Origin: Streptomyces sp. NA04227
GTDB taxonomy: Bacteria > Actinomycetota > Actinomycetes > Streptomycetales > Streptomycetaceae
NCBI RefSeq assembly: GCF_013364195.1
Contig: NZ_CP054918.1
Coordinates: 6,933,001 to 6,997,000, forward strand
DNA length: 64,000 nucleotides
Reading direction: 5' to 3'
In this document: positions 1 to 9,208 of the stretch, in pieces
How the letters are laid out: the number at the start of each line of letters is the position of its first letter
How positions within the stretch are numbered: the stretch's first letter is position 1
Program-made: the position numbers and the translations under genes
The notes under the pieces: model-generated
The model's input: only the letters and a program-made list of their open reading frames with translations
Databases searched by the model: none
What the model was told of the DNA's origin: nothing

Positions 1-307
1 AACCGCCACAGCGAAAGCGCCCCGAATCCGCCCCCCGGAACGGCGCTCCGGCGTCCCCGCCGAGCAGTGCCGCCCCGCTCGCGGGCCGCACCCGAGTGCT
101 TCCGGCACCGCGACGACCTGGGACGGAACGCCGTGCGCCCCCCTCCGCCCCGTCCCGCACTCCGGCGCGGACAACGCTGCCGCGTGCATCGATTGCACCC
201 GGCTGGGCGAGGCCGAAAAGGATGGGCTGCCCGTCAAGGGTGAAGTCAGAACATTAGACTCCATGGACCCGGCAATGCTCGAAGAGCTCTAGCGCAAGGA
301 GGCACGG
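1..307 (+). other. Region upstream of dxs
   Basis: No convincing gene is visible in the first 262 bases. Close to dxs there is a strong ribosome-binding site, AAGGAGG at 296-302, five bases before the dxs GTG. A ten-codon frame (ATG at 263, TAG at 290-292, encoding MDPAMLEEL) sits just before it. It could be a leader peptide or chance. A TAGACT at 255-260 is a possible -10 element, but no matching -35 was found. Confidence 0.4.
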
Positions 308-2257
308 GTGCCGCTGCTGACCCGCATCACGGGACCGCGCGATCTGGACCGGCTCAGCCCGCAGGAGCTGGTCCGGCTGGCCGAGGAGATCCGGAGCTTT
401 CTGGTCGACGCGGTGTCCAGGACCGGCGGCCACCTCGGCCCGAACCTCGGCGTCGTCGAGCTGACCATCGCCCTGCACCGTGTCTTCGACTCGCCGAAGG
501 ACAAGGTCCTCTTCGACACCGGACACCAGTCCTACGTACACAAGCTGCTCACCGGCCGCCAGGACTTCTCGGGTCTGCGGGCCAAGGGCGGCCTGTCCGG
601 CTACCCCTCGCGCGCCGAGTCCGAGCACGACGTCATCGAGAACTCGCACGCCTCCACCGTGCTCGGCTGGGCCGACGGTCTCGCCAAGGCCAACCAGGTG
701 CTCGGCCGCCGCGACCACACCGTCGCCGTGATCGGCGACGGCGCCCTCACCGGCGGCATGGCCTGGGAGGCGCTGAACAACATCGCAGCGGCCAAGGACC
801 GTCCGCTGGTCATCGTGGTCAACGACAACGAGCGCTCGTACGCCCCGACCATCGGCGGTCTCGCCGACCACCTGGCGACCCTGCGCACCACCGACGGCTA
901 CGAGCGCTTCCTCGCGCGTGGGAAGGATCTGCTGGGGCGCACCCCGGTCGTGGGACGCCCCCTGTACGACACCCTGCACGGGGCGAAGAAGGGGCTGAAG
1001 GACTTCATCGCTCCGCAGGGCATGTTCGAGGACCTGGGCCTGAAGTACGTGGGGCCGATCGACGGCCACGACATCGAGGCGCTGGAATCCGCCCTCGCCC
1101 GCGCCAAGCGCTTCGGCGGCCCGGTCATCGTGCACTGCATCACCGAGAAGGGCCGCGGCTACAAGCCCGCCGTCGAGGACGACGCCGACCGCTTCCACGC
1201 GGTGGGCGTCATCCACGCCGAGACCGGCCTGCCGACCAAGGCCGCGGGCCTGGACTGGACGTCCGTCTTCGGCGAGGAGATGGTCGAGCTCGGCCGCGAG
1301 CGCGAGGACATCGTGGCGATCACCGCGGCGATGCTCCAGCCGGTCGGCCTGAAGCGGTTCGCCGAGGAGTTCCCCGAGCGCATCTACGACGTCGGCATCG
1401 CCGAGCAGCACGCCGCCGTCTCCGCCGCGGGCCTGGCCACCGGCGGACTCCACCCGGTCTTCGCGGTCTACGCGACCTTCCTCAACCGGGCCTTCGACCA
1501 GATGCTGATGGACGTGGCGCTGCACAAGTGCGGCGTGACCTTCGTACTCGACCGTGCCGGAGTGACCGGCAGCGACGGCGCCTCGCACAACGGCATGTGG
1601 GACATGTCGATCCTGCAGTGCGTGCCCGGGCTGCGGATCGCCGCCCCGCGCGACGCCGACCAGTTGCGGCGCCAGTTGCGCGAGGCCGTCGAGGTCGACG
1701 ACGCCCCGACCGTGGTGCGCTACTCCAAGGGTGCGGTGGGTCCGGCCGTGGAGGCCCTGGCCACCGTCGGCGGCATGGACGTCCTGCGCAGGCCGGACGA
1801 GAACGTGACCATCGGGGGCACCGGGGCCGATGTGCTGCTGGTCTCCGTCGGCGCGCTCGCACCGATGTGCCTGGAGATCGCGGACCTGCTCGACAAGCAG
1901 GGCATCTCCACCACCGTCGTCGACCCCCGCTGGGTCAAGCCGGTCGACGCGGCGCTCCCCGCGCTCGCCGAGCAGCACCGCGTCGTGGTCACCGTCGAGG
2001 ACAACTGCCGTGCGGGCGGCGTCGGTTCGGCCGTCTCGCAGGCCCTGCGAGACGCCGGTGTCGACGTCCCGCTGCGCGACTTCGGCATCCCGGCCCGCTT
2101 CCTCGACCACGCCTCCCGGGGCGAGGTCATGGCCGAGATCGGTCTCACCGCACCGGACATCGCCCGCCAGGTGACCGGCCTGGTCGCCAAGCTGGGCGGC
2201 CGCTACGAGTCCCCCGACGACACCGCCGACACGGCCGAGGTCGCCGCCCGCGACTGA
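308..2257 (+). CDS. dxs: 1-deoxy-D-xylulose-5-phosphate synthase
   Basis: This enzyme condenses pyruvate and glyceraldehyde 3-phosphate to 1-deoxy-D-xylulose 5-phosphate. It is the thiamine-diphosphate-dependent first step of the MEP isoprenoid pathway, and is cytoplasmic. The 649-residue product has the normal family length. It shows the N-terminal GGHLGPNLG and [10 protein letters not shown] blocks, the TPP/Mg-binding stretch GDGALTGG followed by VVNDNE, and the central [15 protein letters not shown] block, all typical of Dxs. The GTG start is set by AAGGAGG five bases upstream. The gene stands alone and a hairpin follows it. It supplies precursors for terpenoids, including the geosmin made by geoA at 40 kb. 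The family call is very secure; whether the genome carries a second dxs cannot be seen here. Confidence 0.97.
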   Translation: MPLLTRITGPRDLDRLSPQELVRLAEEIRSFLVDAVSRTGGHLGPNLGVVELTIALHRVFDSPKDKVLFDTGHQSYVHKLLTGRQDFSGLRAKGGLSGYPSRAESEHDVIENSHASTVLGWADGLAKANQVLGRRDHTVAVIGDGALTGGMAWEALNNIAAAKDRPLVIVVNDNERSYAPTIGGLADHLATLRTTDGYERFLARGKDLLGRTPVVGRPLYDTLHGAKKGLKDFIAPQGMFEDLGLKYVGPIDGHDIEALESALARAKRFGGPVIVHCITEKGRGYKPAVEDDADRFHAVGVIHAETGLPTKAAGLDWTSVFGEEMVELGREREDIVAITAAMLQPVGLKRFAEEFPERIYDVGIAEQHAAVSAAGLATGGLHPVFAVYATFLNRAFDQMLMDVALHKCGVTFVLDRAGVTGSDGASHNGMWDMSILQCVPGLRIAAPRDADQLRRQLREAVEVDDAPTVVRYSKGAVGPAVEALATVGGMDVLRRPDENVTIGGTGADVLLVSVGALAPMCLEIADLLDKQGISTTVVDPRWVKPVDAALPALAEQHRVVVTVEDNCRAGGVGSAVSQALRDAGVDVPLRDFGIPARFLDHASRGEVMAEIGLTAPDIARQVTGLVAKLGGRYESPDDTADTAEVAARD

Positions 2258-2320
2258 CGAGCGTCCCGCGACCGCCGAGCCGCGGGCGACGGACAAGCCG
2301 CCCGCGCGGCCGCGCCATTG

Positions 2321-2357
2321 GGCCGGTCGGACCACCCGAGAGGGGTCCGGCCGGTCC
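2321..2357 (+). terminator. Hairpin terminator after dxs
   Basis: GGCCGGTCGGACC (2321-2333) can pair with GGTCCGGCCGGTC (2344-2356), with one G-T pair and a ten-base loop. A short T run follows at 2358-2360. It lies between dxs and the permease, so it probably ends the dxs transcript. Confidence 0.65.
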
Positions 2358-2446
2358 TTTCGTGTGAATGGCCCGGCCACGGCGGGCATTGCCCCGTACC
2401 CCTCTCGATCATGGGCGGACAGCCCCATGGGTACGGAGGTACGCCG

Positions 2447-3952
2447 GTGAGTACGGCCCAGCAGTCACGAGGTTCCGGGATGTTCCGGACCAAGTCCGTC
2501 GAACAGTCGATCCGCGACACCGAGGAACCCGAGCACGGACTCAGAAGGACGCTCTCCGCCTGGGACCTGACGGTGTTCGGCGTCGGTGTCATCATCGGCA
2601 CCGGCATCTTCGTGCTCACCGGCAAGGTCGCCAAGGAGACCGCGGGCCCGGCCACCGCGCTCGCCTTCGTCGCCGCCGGTGTGGTCTGCGCGCTGGCCGC
2701 CCTGTGCTATGCCGAGTTCGCGTCGACGGTGCCCGTCGCGGGCTCGGCGTACACCTTCTCGTACGCCTCGCTCGGCGAGCTTCCGGCCTGGATCATCGGC
2801 TGGGACCTGGTCCTGGAGTTCGCCCTGGGCACCGCCGTCGTCGCGGTCGGCTGGTCCGGGTACGTGCGTTCGCTGATGGACAACGTCGACTGGAGCCTGC
2901 CCGCGGCGCTGCAGGGACCTGACGCGCCGGGCGGCAGCTTCGACATCCTGGCCTTCGTCCTGGTGCTGCTGCTGACCGCGATCCTGGTGGTCGGCATGAA
3001 ACTGTCCGCGCGGATCACCGCGCTGGTCGTCGCCATCAAGGTCACCGTCGTACTGATCGTGATCATCGCCGGTCTGTTCTTCGTCAAGGCCGACAACTAC
3101 AAGCCGTTCATCCCGGAGGAGCAGGGCCAGGTCTCCGGCTCCGGCCTGGACGCCCCGATGGTCCAGCTCATCTTCGGCTACGAACCGACCACCTTCGGCG
3201 TGCAGGGCATCTTCACCGCCGCGGCCATCGTCTTCTTCGCCTTCATCGGCTTCGACGTGGTGGCCACGGCCGCCGAGGAGACCAAACTGCCGCAACGCGA
3301 CATGCCCCGCGGCATCCTCGGCTCACTGGTCATCTGCACCACGCTCTACGTCGCCGTCTCGCTGGTCGTCACCGGTATGCAGGACTACCGCGAACTGTCC
3401 GTCAGCGCACCGCTCGCCGACGCCTTCAAGGCCACCGGGCACCCCTTCTACGGCGGCGTCATCAGCTTCGGCGCCGCCGTCGGTCTGACCACGGTGTGCA
3501 TGATCCTGCTGCTCGGGCAGACCCGGGTGTTCTTCGCCATGAGCCGCGACGGACTGCTGCCACGCTTCTTCTCGGTCACCCACCCCCGCTTCCGTACGCC
3601 GTACCGGCCGACCGTCCTGCTGGGCGGGATCATCGCCGTCGTCGCGGGCTTCACCAGCATCGACGAGCTGGCCACCCTGGTGAACATCGGCACCCTCTTC
3701 GCCTTCGTGGTGGTCGCCATCGGCGTCATGATCCTGCGCCGCACCCGCCCCGACCTGCCGCGCGCCTTCCGCACCCCGCTGGTCCCGCTGGTACCCATCC
3801 TCTCGGTGGCCGCCTCGGTCTGGCTGATGCTCAACCTGCCGGCCGAGACCTGGCTGCGGTTCGGCATCTGGATGGCGATCGGCGTCGTCGTGTACTTCCT
3901 CTACGGGCGCTCGCACAGTCGGATGAATAGGGAGCCGGCCGGCCGCCGCTGA
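2447..3952 (+). CDS. APC-family amino-acid permease
   Basis: This is an integral membrane transporter, predicted to import amino acids. The 501-residue protein is rich in hydrophobic segments, about twelve by eye. It carries the APC hallmark GVGVIIGTGIFVLTG in the first membrane span and the YAEFASTVPVAGSAY stretch of the cationic-amino-acid-transporter subgroup, with FFAFIGFDVVATAAEE in the middle. The start chosen is the GTG at 2447, because GGAGGT lies at 2435-2440 right before it. An ATG at 2480 would shorten the protein by 11 residues. Earlier in-frame ATGs would add a tail unlike the family. The substrate cannot be told from sequence alone. It is followed by a strong hairpin shared with the convergent gene. 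Confidence 0.9.
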   Translation: MSTAQQSRGSGMFRTKSVEQSIRDTEEPEHGLRRTLSAWDLTVFGVGVIIGTGIFVLTGKVAKETAGPATALAFVAAGVVCALAALCYAEFASTVPVAGSAYTFSYASLGELPAWIIGWDLVLEFALGTAVVAVGWSGYVRSLMDNVDWSLPAALQGPDAPGGSFDILAFVLVLLLTAILVVGMKLSARITALVVAIKVTVVLIVIIAGLFFVKADNYKPFIPEEQGQVSGSGLDAPMVQLIFGYEPTTFGVQGIFTAAAIVFFAFIGFDVVATAAEETKLPQRDMPRGILGSLVICTTLYVAVSLVVTGMQDYRELSVSAPLADAFKATGHPFYGGVISFGAAVGLTTVCMILLLGQTRVFFAMSRDGLLPRFFSVTHPRFRTPYRPTVLLGGIIAVVAGFTSIDELATLVNIGTLFAFVVVAIGVMILRRTRPDLPRAFRTPLVPLVPILSVAASVWLMLNLPAETWLRFGIWMAIGVVVYFLYGRSHSRMNREPAGRR

Positions 3953-3958
3953 CACGGA

Positions 3959-3993
3959 CGGCTCCCGGCCCCCGCACGGGGAACCGGGAGCCG
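3959..3993. terminator. Bidirectional hairpin terminator
   Basis: CGGCTCCCGG (3959-3968) pairs perfectly with CCGGGAGCCG (3984-3993), and the loop region can extend the pairing. It lies between the permease (plus) and the M23 protein (minus), which converge here, so it can serve both. Confidence 0.7.
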
Positions 3994-4038
3994 CACCTGT
4001 CTCGGCCGTGGGCCGAGGACCGTTCGACCGTCAGCTCG

Positions 4039-4845
4039 CTAACAGACCGGCACCCCCGGCAACTGCGCCGACGGATGGTCGATGTAGATGTTGGAGATGA
4101 ACCCGCGCTGGTCGCGCAGCTTGCTCCACCAGTTGTTGGTGTAGCCCTCCGCGTTGACCGTGTCGCCCTGCTTCTGGCACTCGACGAAGACCTGGGTCGG
4201 GCCGCCGAGCACCGTCACCACCGGCGAGCTGAGGTACGCGTCCGCACGGACCCGCACATCCGAGCCCCAGGTGCTGAAGTTGCTGCTGCCGCCACCGCAG
4301 TTGTCGCTGGTCAGGTAGTACTGGTGGTACGAGCCCGGGTAGGCAAGGCCCTGACCGTTGATCACGATGTTCTGGCCGACTCCGTTGAGCAACTGCTCGT
4401 AGTGGATGTGCGCACCGCTGGAGTTGCCGGTGGAACCGGTGACACCGATCTGCTGGCCCTGGGCGACCTGGGCGCCGTCCGGCACGGAGTACGAGGCGAG
4501 GTGAAAGTAGTACGTCTTCCAGCCGCCGCCGTGGTCGATGACGATGTAGTTGCCCGCGCCGCTCGGCTGGGAGTGGCGGGTGGCCCGGCCCGGCGCGGAG
4601 GCCAGTACGGGCGTGCCCGCGGTGCTGCCGCCGTCGGCGCGTATGAAGTCCAGGGCGCGGCGTACCTCGGCCGAGTGGTGGCTGTAGGTCCACTTCTGGC
4701 CGCAGGGGTAGGGCGCCTTGAAGTTCGGGGCGGCGGCGATCGAGGGGCCGGGCTCGGGGGCCTGCTGCGCCTGGGCGGGCGCGGTCAGGCCGAAGAAGGC
4801 GAGCAGCGCCATGGCGAGGCAGGGCAGCAGGCGTCTGACATGCAT
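4039..4845 (-). CDS. Secreted M23 peptidase with C-terminal SH3-like module
   Basis: Predicted secreted zinc endopeptidase acting on peptidoglycan cross-links. The 268-residue precursor begins with a signal peptide (basic MHVRR, hydrophobic core, cleavage likely after AQA near residue 26). The M23/LytM core follows: HSAEVRRALDF supplies a histidine and aspartate of the zinc site, and HIHYE is the HxH motif. A separate module of about 80 residues, from FSTWGSDVRVR to LPGVPVC, ends the protein and resembles a bacterial SH3 wall-binding domain. The start is fixed by AAGGAG at 4856-4861. The gene lies 95 bases downstream of another secreted gene with a matching module, so the two may be co-transcribed. 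Enzyme class is secure; the physiological substrate is inferred. Confidence 0.88.
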   Translation of the reverse strand: MHVRRLLPCLAMALLAFFGLTAPAQAQQAPEPGPSIAAAPNFKAPYPCGQKWTYSHHSAEVRRALDFIRADGGSTAGTPVLASAPGRATRHSQPSGAGNYIVIDHGGGWKTYYFHLASYSVPDGAQVAQGQQIGVTGSTGNSSGAHIHYEQLLNGVGQNIVINGQGLAYPGSYHQYYLTSDNCGGGSSNFSTWGSDVRVRADAYLSSPVVTVLGGPTQVFVECQKQGDTVNAEGYTNNWWSKLRDQRGFISNIYIDHPSAQLPGVPVC

Positions 4846-4940
4846 GCCGGTCAACTCCTTTGTGGGGGCCGGGACTTCCGGCGGATCCGCCGGGTCGGTG
4901 GGGTGGGGGGTGGGGACAGCGGGGCCGGGTGCGGCCGGAC

Positions 4941-6215
4941 TCAGCAGTTCGGTACGCCGGGCAGCCAGGCGTCGGCGACGTCGATGAAGATGTTGGAGAG
5001 GTAGCCGCCGAGCTCGGGCAGGAAGGACCAGGCGTCGTTGGTGATGCCGTTGTAGGTGACGCTCTCGCCGTGGACCTGGCACTTGACGTTGACCGTGGTC
5101 GGGCCCGGCAGAGTGCTCACGGTGGCCGAGGTGGTGTTCGGCTCCTTGCGGATACGGACGTCGCTGCCCCAGGTCGGGAAGGGCTTGGTGCCCTCCGAGC
5201 CGCCGGTCCACAGATAGGTGACGGTCACCCAGCCGTTGTCGTTCAGGCCGACGTTGTAGAAGGTGCCGTCGGCCAGGTCGATCCCGGCCGGGTTGGCGAC
5301 CCGGCGCCCGAACTCGTCGAGCCCGCCGTTGTAGCCGTTCTCGTACGCGGCCTGCGCCTCGGGCTTGCCCTGCGGCAGGTCCTTGAAGGTCTCGCGTACG
5401 GCGGAGGGGTTCCAGTAGTCGTCGTGGGTGTTCCACGGGCCGACGTCCCAGACCGGCGCCACCTCGCAGCGGGCGGGGCCGCAGACCTGGACGGAGTACT
5501 GGCCCGAGCCGTTGGGGGAGAGGGCGCGCCGGGAGGGCAGCGCGACGAAGTGGTCGTTCGGCTGGATGACATGGCCGTTGGCGGTGGTGCCGCCGACCAG
5601 GCCCTCGCGGGTGGCGAACACGCGATAGCTGAGGGCGTTGGCGCCCACCGCCCCGCGTGCGGCCGCGCGCTCCCCGGCGCCCTCGTGGGCGGTCAGCCGC
5701 AGTCCCTCGACGCGTACGGTGCCGCGCGGGTCCTGGAGCGTGAGACGGGCCTGCACGGAGGTGACGGCCTTCGCCAGGGCGGCCTCGCCGCGGTCGGCCC
5801 GGCGCCACTCCGTCCACACGCCGTCTGCGGTCCGGCCGCGGACGTCGACCACCACGCTCGCGCCCTTGGGCACCGAGGCGTCCAGCGCGGCGGTGACCCG
5901 GTCGACGGGCTTGTCCAGCCTTCGCGCGGGCAGCAGTTGGGAGCCGTATCCCGCCGGGCTCTGGGCGGAGGCCGTACGCAGCTCGGTGCTGCGCAGCTTC
6001 AGGGCGCCGTCGGCGTACCGGACGTTGACATCGTCGTCATCGATGCCGCGCAGATCCACGGACCAGGAGGACGAAGGTGCGGAACCGGGCGCTACGCGCG
6101 TCGACTTCGCGGAGTCCTCGGCCAGGGCGCTGGGCGTGGCGGCGGCGAGTCCCATGCAGGTGAGGACGGAGAGGGCGGCGGTCAGGCGCCGCCGCGGGAT
6201 CGGTCTGGGCGACAT
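4941..6215 (-). CDS. Secreted protein, barrel-like domain plus SH3-like module
   Basis: Predicted extracellular protein of 424 residues. It has a clear signal peptide (basic RPIPRRR, hydrophobic stretch, cleavage after ALA near residue 32). The next 150 residues include WSVDLRGIDDDDVNVRY and VWTEWRR, resembling beta-sandwich domains of secreted Streptomyces proteins. A central Cys-containing region with VWDVGPWNTHDDYW may be a double-psi barrel as in RlpA-like proteins, but this is tentative. The C-terminal 80 residues (FPTWGSDVRIR to LPGVPNC) match the last module of the neighbouring M23 peptidase almost position by position. ATG 6215 has a GGAAGAG site upstream. Role in wall remodelling is inferred from domains and neighbour only. 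Confidence 0.75.
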   Translation of the reverse strand: MSPRPIPRRRLTAALSVLTCMGLAAATPSALAEDSAKSTRVAPGSAPSSSWSVDLRGIDDDDVNVRYADGALKLRSTELRTASAQSPAGYGSQLLPARRLDKPVDRVTAALDASVPKGASVVVDVRGRTADGVWTEWRRADRGEAALAKAVTSVQARLTLQDPRGTVRVEGLRLTAHEGAGERAAARGAVGANALSYRVFATREGLVGGTTANGHVIQPNDHFVALPSRRALSPNGSGQYSVQVCGPARCEVAPVWDVGPWNTHDDYWNPSAVRETFKDLPQGKPEAQAAYENGYNGGLDEFGRRVANPAGIDLADGTFYNVGLNDNGWVTVTYLWTGGSEGTKPFPTWGSDVRIRKEPNTTSATVSTLPGPTTVNVKCQVHGESVTYNGITNDAWSFLPELGGYLSNIFIDVADAWLPGVPNC

Positions 6216-6467
6216 ACGAGTCTCTTCCCCGTGCGGTCGTTGCCGCCCCACGGGCGGCGCGGCGTCGATCACGCTAACGAGGTGGCATGTCTGCGACAAG
6301 AACGCGTCGGTAACTTCACCCGGGCGCCACACTCCCGTGTCCGCCCATGCGGTACGAGCTGCCCTGATTCCTCCGGTTCCGCCCCCGCGGGCGCGTCGTC
6401 GGCGCGTAGGCGGCAGGCGTACGCGAAACCCGCCAAGGAAGGGAGGGGCGGCCGGTGCGGCCCGTCC

Positions 6468-6896
6468 TCAGCCGGCCCGCCCGCGGCCCCCGTACACCGT
6501 GCGCGGTCCGTGCACGGCGGCCCCCAACTCGCCTACACGGCGCCGTAGTTCACGATCCGCGGTGATCACCACACAGGGGCCCTCGGTCTGCGCCACCAGC
6601 TCCACCATCCGGTCGTCGCCGCTGCCCGGAGCCGGGTCCACCCGTACCCCCGGCACGGACTCCACCCCGCGCGCCGCGCCCTCCACCACGAGTACGACCT
6701 CCAGCGGGCCCGGATGCCCCTCGACGCCCGCCTGCGCGTACGGCACGAGCGCGTCCCGCAGCCGCTCGGCGGCGCCCTTGCGGTCCCGCCACCAGCCGTC
6801 GGGAACCGAGCCGACGACATTCGCGGCGTCCACGATCAGCAGGGTCGTCGGTGTCATCGGTGTCATCGGTGTCATTGGTGTCGTCGGCTCCGTCAT
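6468..6896 (-). CDS. NYN/PIN-like nuclease domain protein
   Basis: A small protein of 142 residues built around a PIN-like NYN fold. It has LLIVDAANVVGSVPDGWW near the start (the first acidic residue of such nuclease sites), DDRMVEL in the middle and VVITADRELRRRV near the end, the usual three acidic clusters. An RNA-processing role is likely from the fold, but the target is unknown. The N-terminus carries a PMT tripeptide repeat, encoded by four 9-base units at 6850-6885. The ATG at 6896 is chosen because the longer frame upstream lacks domain similarity. Related actinobacterial proteins are sometimes labelled NTP pyrophosphohydrolases; I see no motif to support that. Confidence 0.68.
   Translation of the reverse strand: MTEPTTPMTPMTPMTPTTLLIVDAANVVGSVPDGWWRDRKGAAERLRDALVPYAQAGVEGHPGPLEVVLVVEGAARGVESVPGVRVDPAPGSGDDRMVELVAQTEGPCVVITADRELRRRVGELGAAVHGPRTVYGGRGRAG
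6850..6885. repeat. Four 9-base tandem units inside NYN gene
   Basis: The unit GGTGTCATC occurs four times in a row, the last two copies with one change each. It encodes the PMTPMTPMTPTT run at the N-terminus of the NYN protein. In-frame copy number could vary between strains without breaking the gene. Confidence 0.8.
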
Positions 6897-7019
6897 GGCG
6901 GTCCGGGCCCTCTCCACTGCGTGGTCCGGCGGCGCTACGGTGCCCGGTTCCCGTACGAACGCCCCCGCTGTCGCGGCCCGTTGTGCCGTACACCGCGCCG
7001 TCCACGGGTGCGGACAGCG

Positions 7020-7058
7020 GAACGGGCCGCACCGGATCGAATCCGGTACGGCCCGTTC
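7020..7058 (-). terminator. Hairpin terminator after fadB
   Basis: An 18-base stem with one mismatch is formed by 7020-7037 (GAACGGGCCGCACCGGAT) and 7041-7058, with a three-base loop. It lies 18 bases past the fadB stop codon on the minus strand. Confidence 0.75.
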
Positions 7059-7075
7059 ACGGGCATGCGCCGACC

Positions 7076-9208
7076 TTACGCCGGGACGCTCGCCACACCA
7101 GGCGCGAGGAACGGCTTGCCGTTCACCCGCTGGCTGACGCCCGCGCGGTCCAGGTACGGCGTGATGCCGCCCAGGTGGAAGGGCCAGCCGGCGCCCGTGA
7201 TGAGGCACAGGTCGATGTCCTGGGCCTCGGCCACGACGCCCTCGTCGAGCATGATGCCGATCTCCTCGGCGACCGCGTTCAGGACCCGCTCGCGGGCCTG
7301 CTCCTCGGTCAGCACCACGTCACCCTGCTTGAGCAGCGCGGCGACCTCGGGGTCGAGCTCCGGCTTGCCGGAGTCGTAGACGTAGAAGCCGCGCTTCTTC
7401 GCCTCGACGACCGCCTTGAGGTTGGGGGAGACCTTGAAGCGGTCCGGGAAGGCGCGGTTGAGCGTCTCGGAGACGTGCAGACCGATCGCCGGGCCGACCA
7501 GCTCCAGAAGCACCAGCGGCGACATCGGCAGACCCAGCGGCTCGACGGCGCGCTCGGCGACCTCGACCGGGGTGCCCTCGTCGATGACGTTCTGGATCTC
7601 GCCCATGAAGCGGGTCAGGATGCGGTTCACGACGAACGCCGGGGCGTCCTTGGTGAGGACCGCGGTCTTCTTCAGCTTCTTGGCGACGGCGAAGGCCGTG
7701 GCCAGCGAGGCGTCGTCGGTCTGCTCGCCGCGCACGATCTCGAGCAGCGGGAGGATCGCGACCGGGTTGAAGAAGTGGAAGCCGACGACCCGCTCCGGGT
7801 GCTTCAGCTTCGAGGCCATCTCGCTCACCGACAGCGAGGAGGTGTTGGTGGCGAAGATGGCGTGCGCCGGAGCCACCGCCTCGACCTCGGCGAAGACCGT
7901 CTGCTTGACGCCGATCTCCTCGAAGACCGCCTCGATGACGAAGTCGGCGTCCGAGAAGCCCTCGGCCTTGTCCAGGACACCGGTCACCAGGGCCTTGTAG
8001 CGGTTGGCCTTGTCCTGGTTCAGGCGGCCCTTGAGCAGCAGTTTGTCGATCTCGGCGTGGACGTAGCCCACACCCTTGTCGACGCGCTCCTGGTCGATGT
8101 CGGTCAGTACGACCGGCACCTCGAGGCGGCGCAGGAACAGCAGGGCGAGCTGCGAGGCCATCAGGCCCGCACCCACCACGCCGACCTTGGTCACCGGGCG
8201 GGCCAGGCTCTTGTCCGGGGCGCCGGCCGGGCGCTTGGCGCGCTTCTGGACCAGGTTGAACGCGTAGAGACCGCTGCGCAGTTCACCGCCCATGATCAGG
8301 TCGGCGAGCGCCTGGTCCTCGGCGTCGAAACCGGCCTGGAGGTCGCCGTCCTTGGCGGCCGCGATGATGTCGAGAGCGCGGTAGGCGGCCGGGGCGGCGC
8401 CGTGCACCTTGCTGTCGGCGATCGCGCGACCCTTGGCCACGGCCTCGTCCCAGGCGGCGCCGCGGTCGATCTCGGGGCGCTCGACCTTGGTCTCGCCCTT
8501 GAGGACCGAGGCGGTCCACAGCAGCGACTGCTCCAGGAAGTCGGCGCCCTCGAAGATCGCGTCGGCGATACCGAGGTCGACGACCTGCTGGCCCTTGAGC
8601 TGCTTGTTCTGGTTCAGCGAGTTCTCGATGATGACCGAGATCGCCTTCTCGGGGCCGATCAGGTTCGGCAGCAGGGCGCAGCCGCCCCAGCCCGGGACCA
8701 GACCGAGGAAGACCTCGGGCAGCGAGAACGCCGGTACCGACTTCACGATGGTGCGGTACGTGCAGTGCAGACCGACCTCGACGCCACCGCCCATGGCGGC
8801 ACCGTTGTAGTACGCGAAGGTCGGCACGGCCAGCGCGGACAGGCGCTTGAAGACCTCGTGGCCGCTCTTGCCGATGGCCAGCGCGTCCTCGTGCTTGGTG
8901 AGGATCTCGACGCCCTTGAGGTCGGCGCCGACGGCGAAGATGAACGGCTTGCCGGTCAGGCCCACACCGACGATGGAGCCCTCGGCGGCCTCCTTCTCGA
9001 CCTGGTCGATGGCGGCGTTGAGGTTCGCCAGCGAGCCGGGGCCGAAGGTGGTCGGCTTGGTGTGGTCGAAGCCGTTGTCCAGGGTGATCACGGCGAGGCG
9101 GCCGGCACCGAGGGGCAGGTCGAGGTGGCGCACGTGCGCCGAGGTGACGACCTCGTCCGGGAAGAGCTCGGCAGCGCCCTTCAGCAGCTCAGCGGTGGTG
9201 GTGCTCAC
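7076..9208 (-). CDS. fadB: Fatty-acid oxidation multifunctional protein (enoyl-CoA hydratase / 3-hydroxyacyl-CoA dehydrogenase)
   Basis: The protein hydrates enoyl-CoA and oxidises the 3-hydroxyacyl-CoA with NAD, the two middle steps of beta-oxidation. The 710 residues fit the bacterial FadB alpha-subunit plan. The N-terminal third is a crotonase fold (ITLDNGFDH, FAVGADLKGVE, AAMGGGVEVGLH). The middle has the NAD-binding VGVVGAGLMASQLA, then VVGFHFFNPVAILPLLEIV with the dehydrogenase histidine, then two helical C-terminal repeats. The GTG start at 9208 overlaps the fadA stop codon in a GTGA arrangement, with GGAGG at 9216-9220, so translation is probably coupled. It forms an operon with the thiolase upstream and is followed by a strong hairpin. 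Confidence 0.95.
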   Translation of the reverse strand: MSTTTAELLKGAAELFPDEVVTSAHVRHLDLPLGAGRLAVITLDNGFDHTKPTTFGPGSLANLNAAIDQVEKEAAEGSIVGVGLTGKPFIFAVGADLKGVEILTKHEDALAIGKSGHEVFKRLSALAVPTFAYYNGAAMGGGVEVGLHCTYRTIVKSVPAFSLPEVFLGLVPGWGGCALLPNLIGPEKAISVIIENSLNQNKQLKGQQVVDLGIADAIFEGADFLEQSLLWTASVLKGETKVERPEIDRGAAWDEAVAKGRAIADSKVHGAAPAAYRALDIIAAAKDGDLQAGFDAEDQALADLIMGGELRSGLYAFNLVQKRAKRPAGAPDKSLARPVTKVGVVGAGLMASQLALLFLRRLEVPVVLTDIDQERVDKGVGYVHAEIDKLLLKGRLNQDKANRYKALVTGVLDKAEGFSDADFVIEAVFEEIGVKQTVFAEVEAVAPAHAIFATNTSSLSVSEMASKLKHPERVVGFHFFNPVAILPLLEIVRGEQTDDASLATAFAVAKKLKKTAVLTKDAPAFVVNRILTRFMGEIQNVIDEGTPVEVAERAVEPLGLPMSPLVLLELVGPAIGLHVSETLNRAFPDRFKVSPNLKAVVEAKKRGFYVYDSGKPELDPEVAALLKQGDVVLTEEQARERVLNAVAEEIGIMLDEGVVAEAQDIDLCLITGAGWPFHLGGITPYLDRAGVSQRVNGKPFLAPGVASVPA

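Noticed and set aside
254..2428. Minus-strand 724-residue open frame opposite dxs
   Set aside because: It lies wholly on dxs, whose sequence is convincing. Long antisense frames are expected in GC-rich DNA and the translation has no recognisable domain.
3323..3955. Minus-strand frame under the permease
   Set aside because: Acidic/Gln-rich antisense translation with no family match; the permease on the plus strand explains the DNA.
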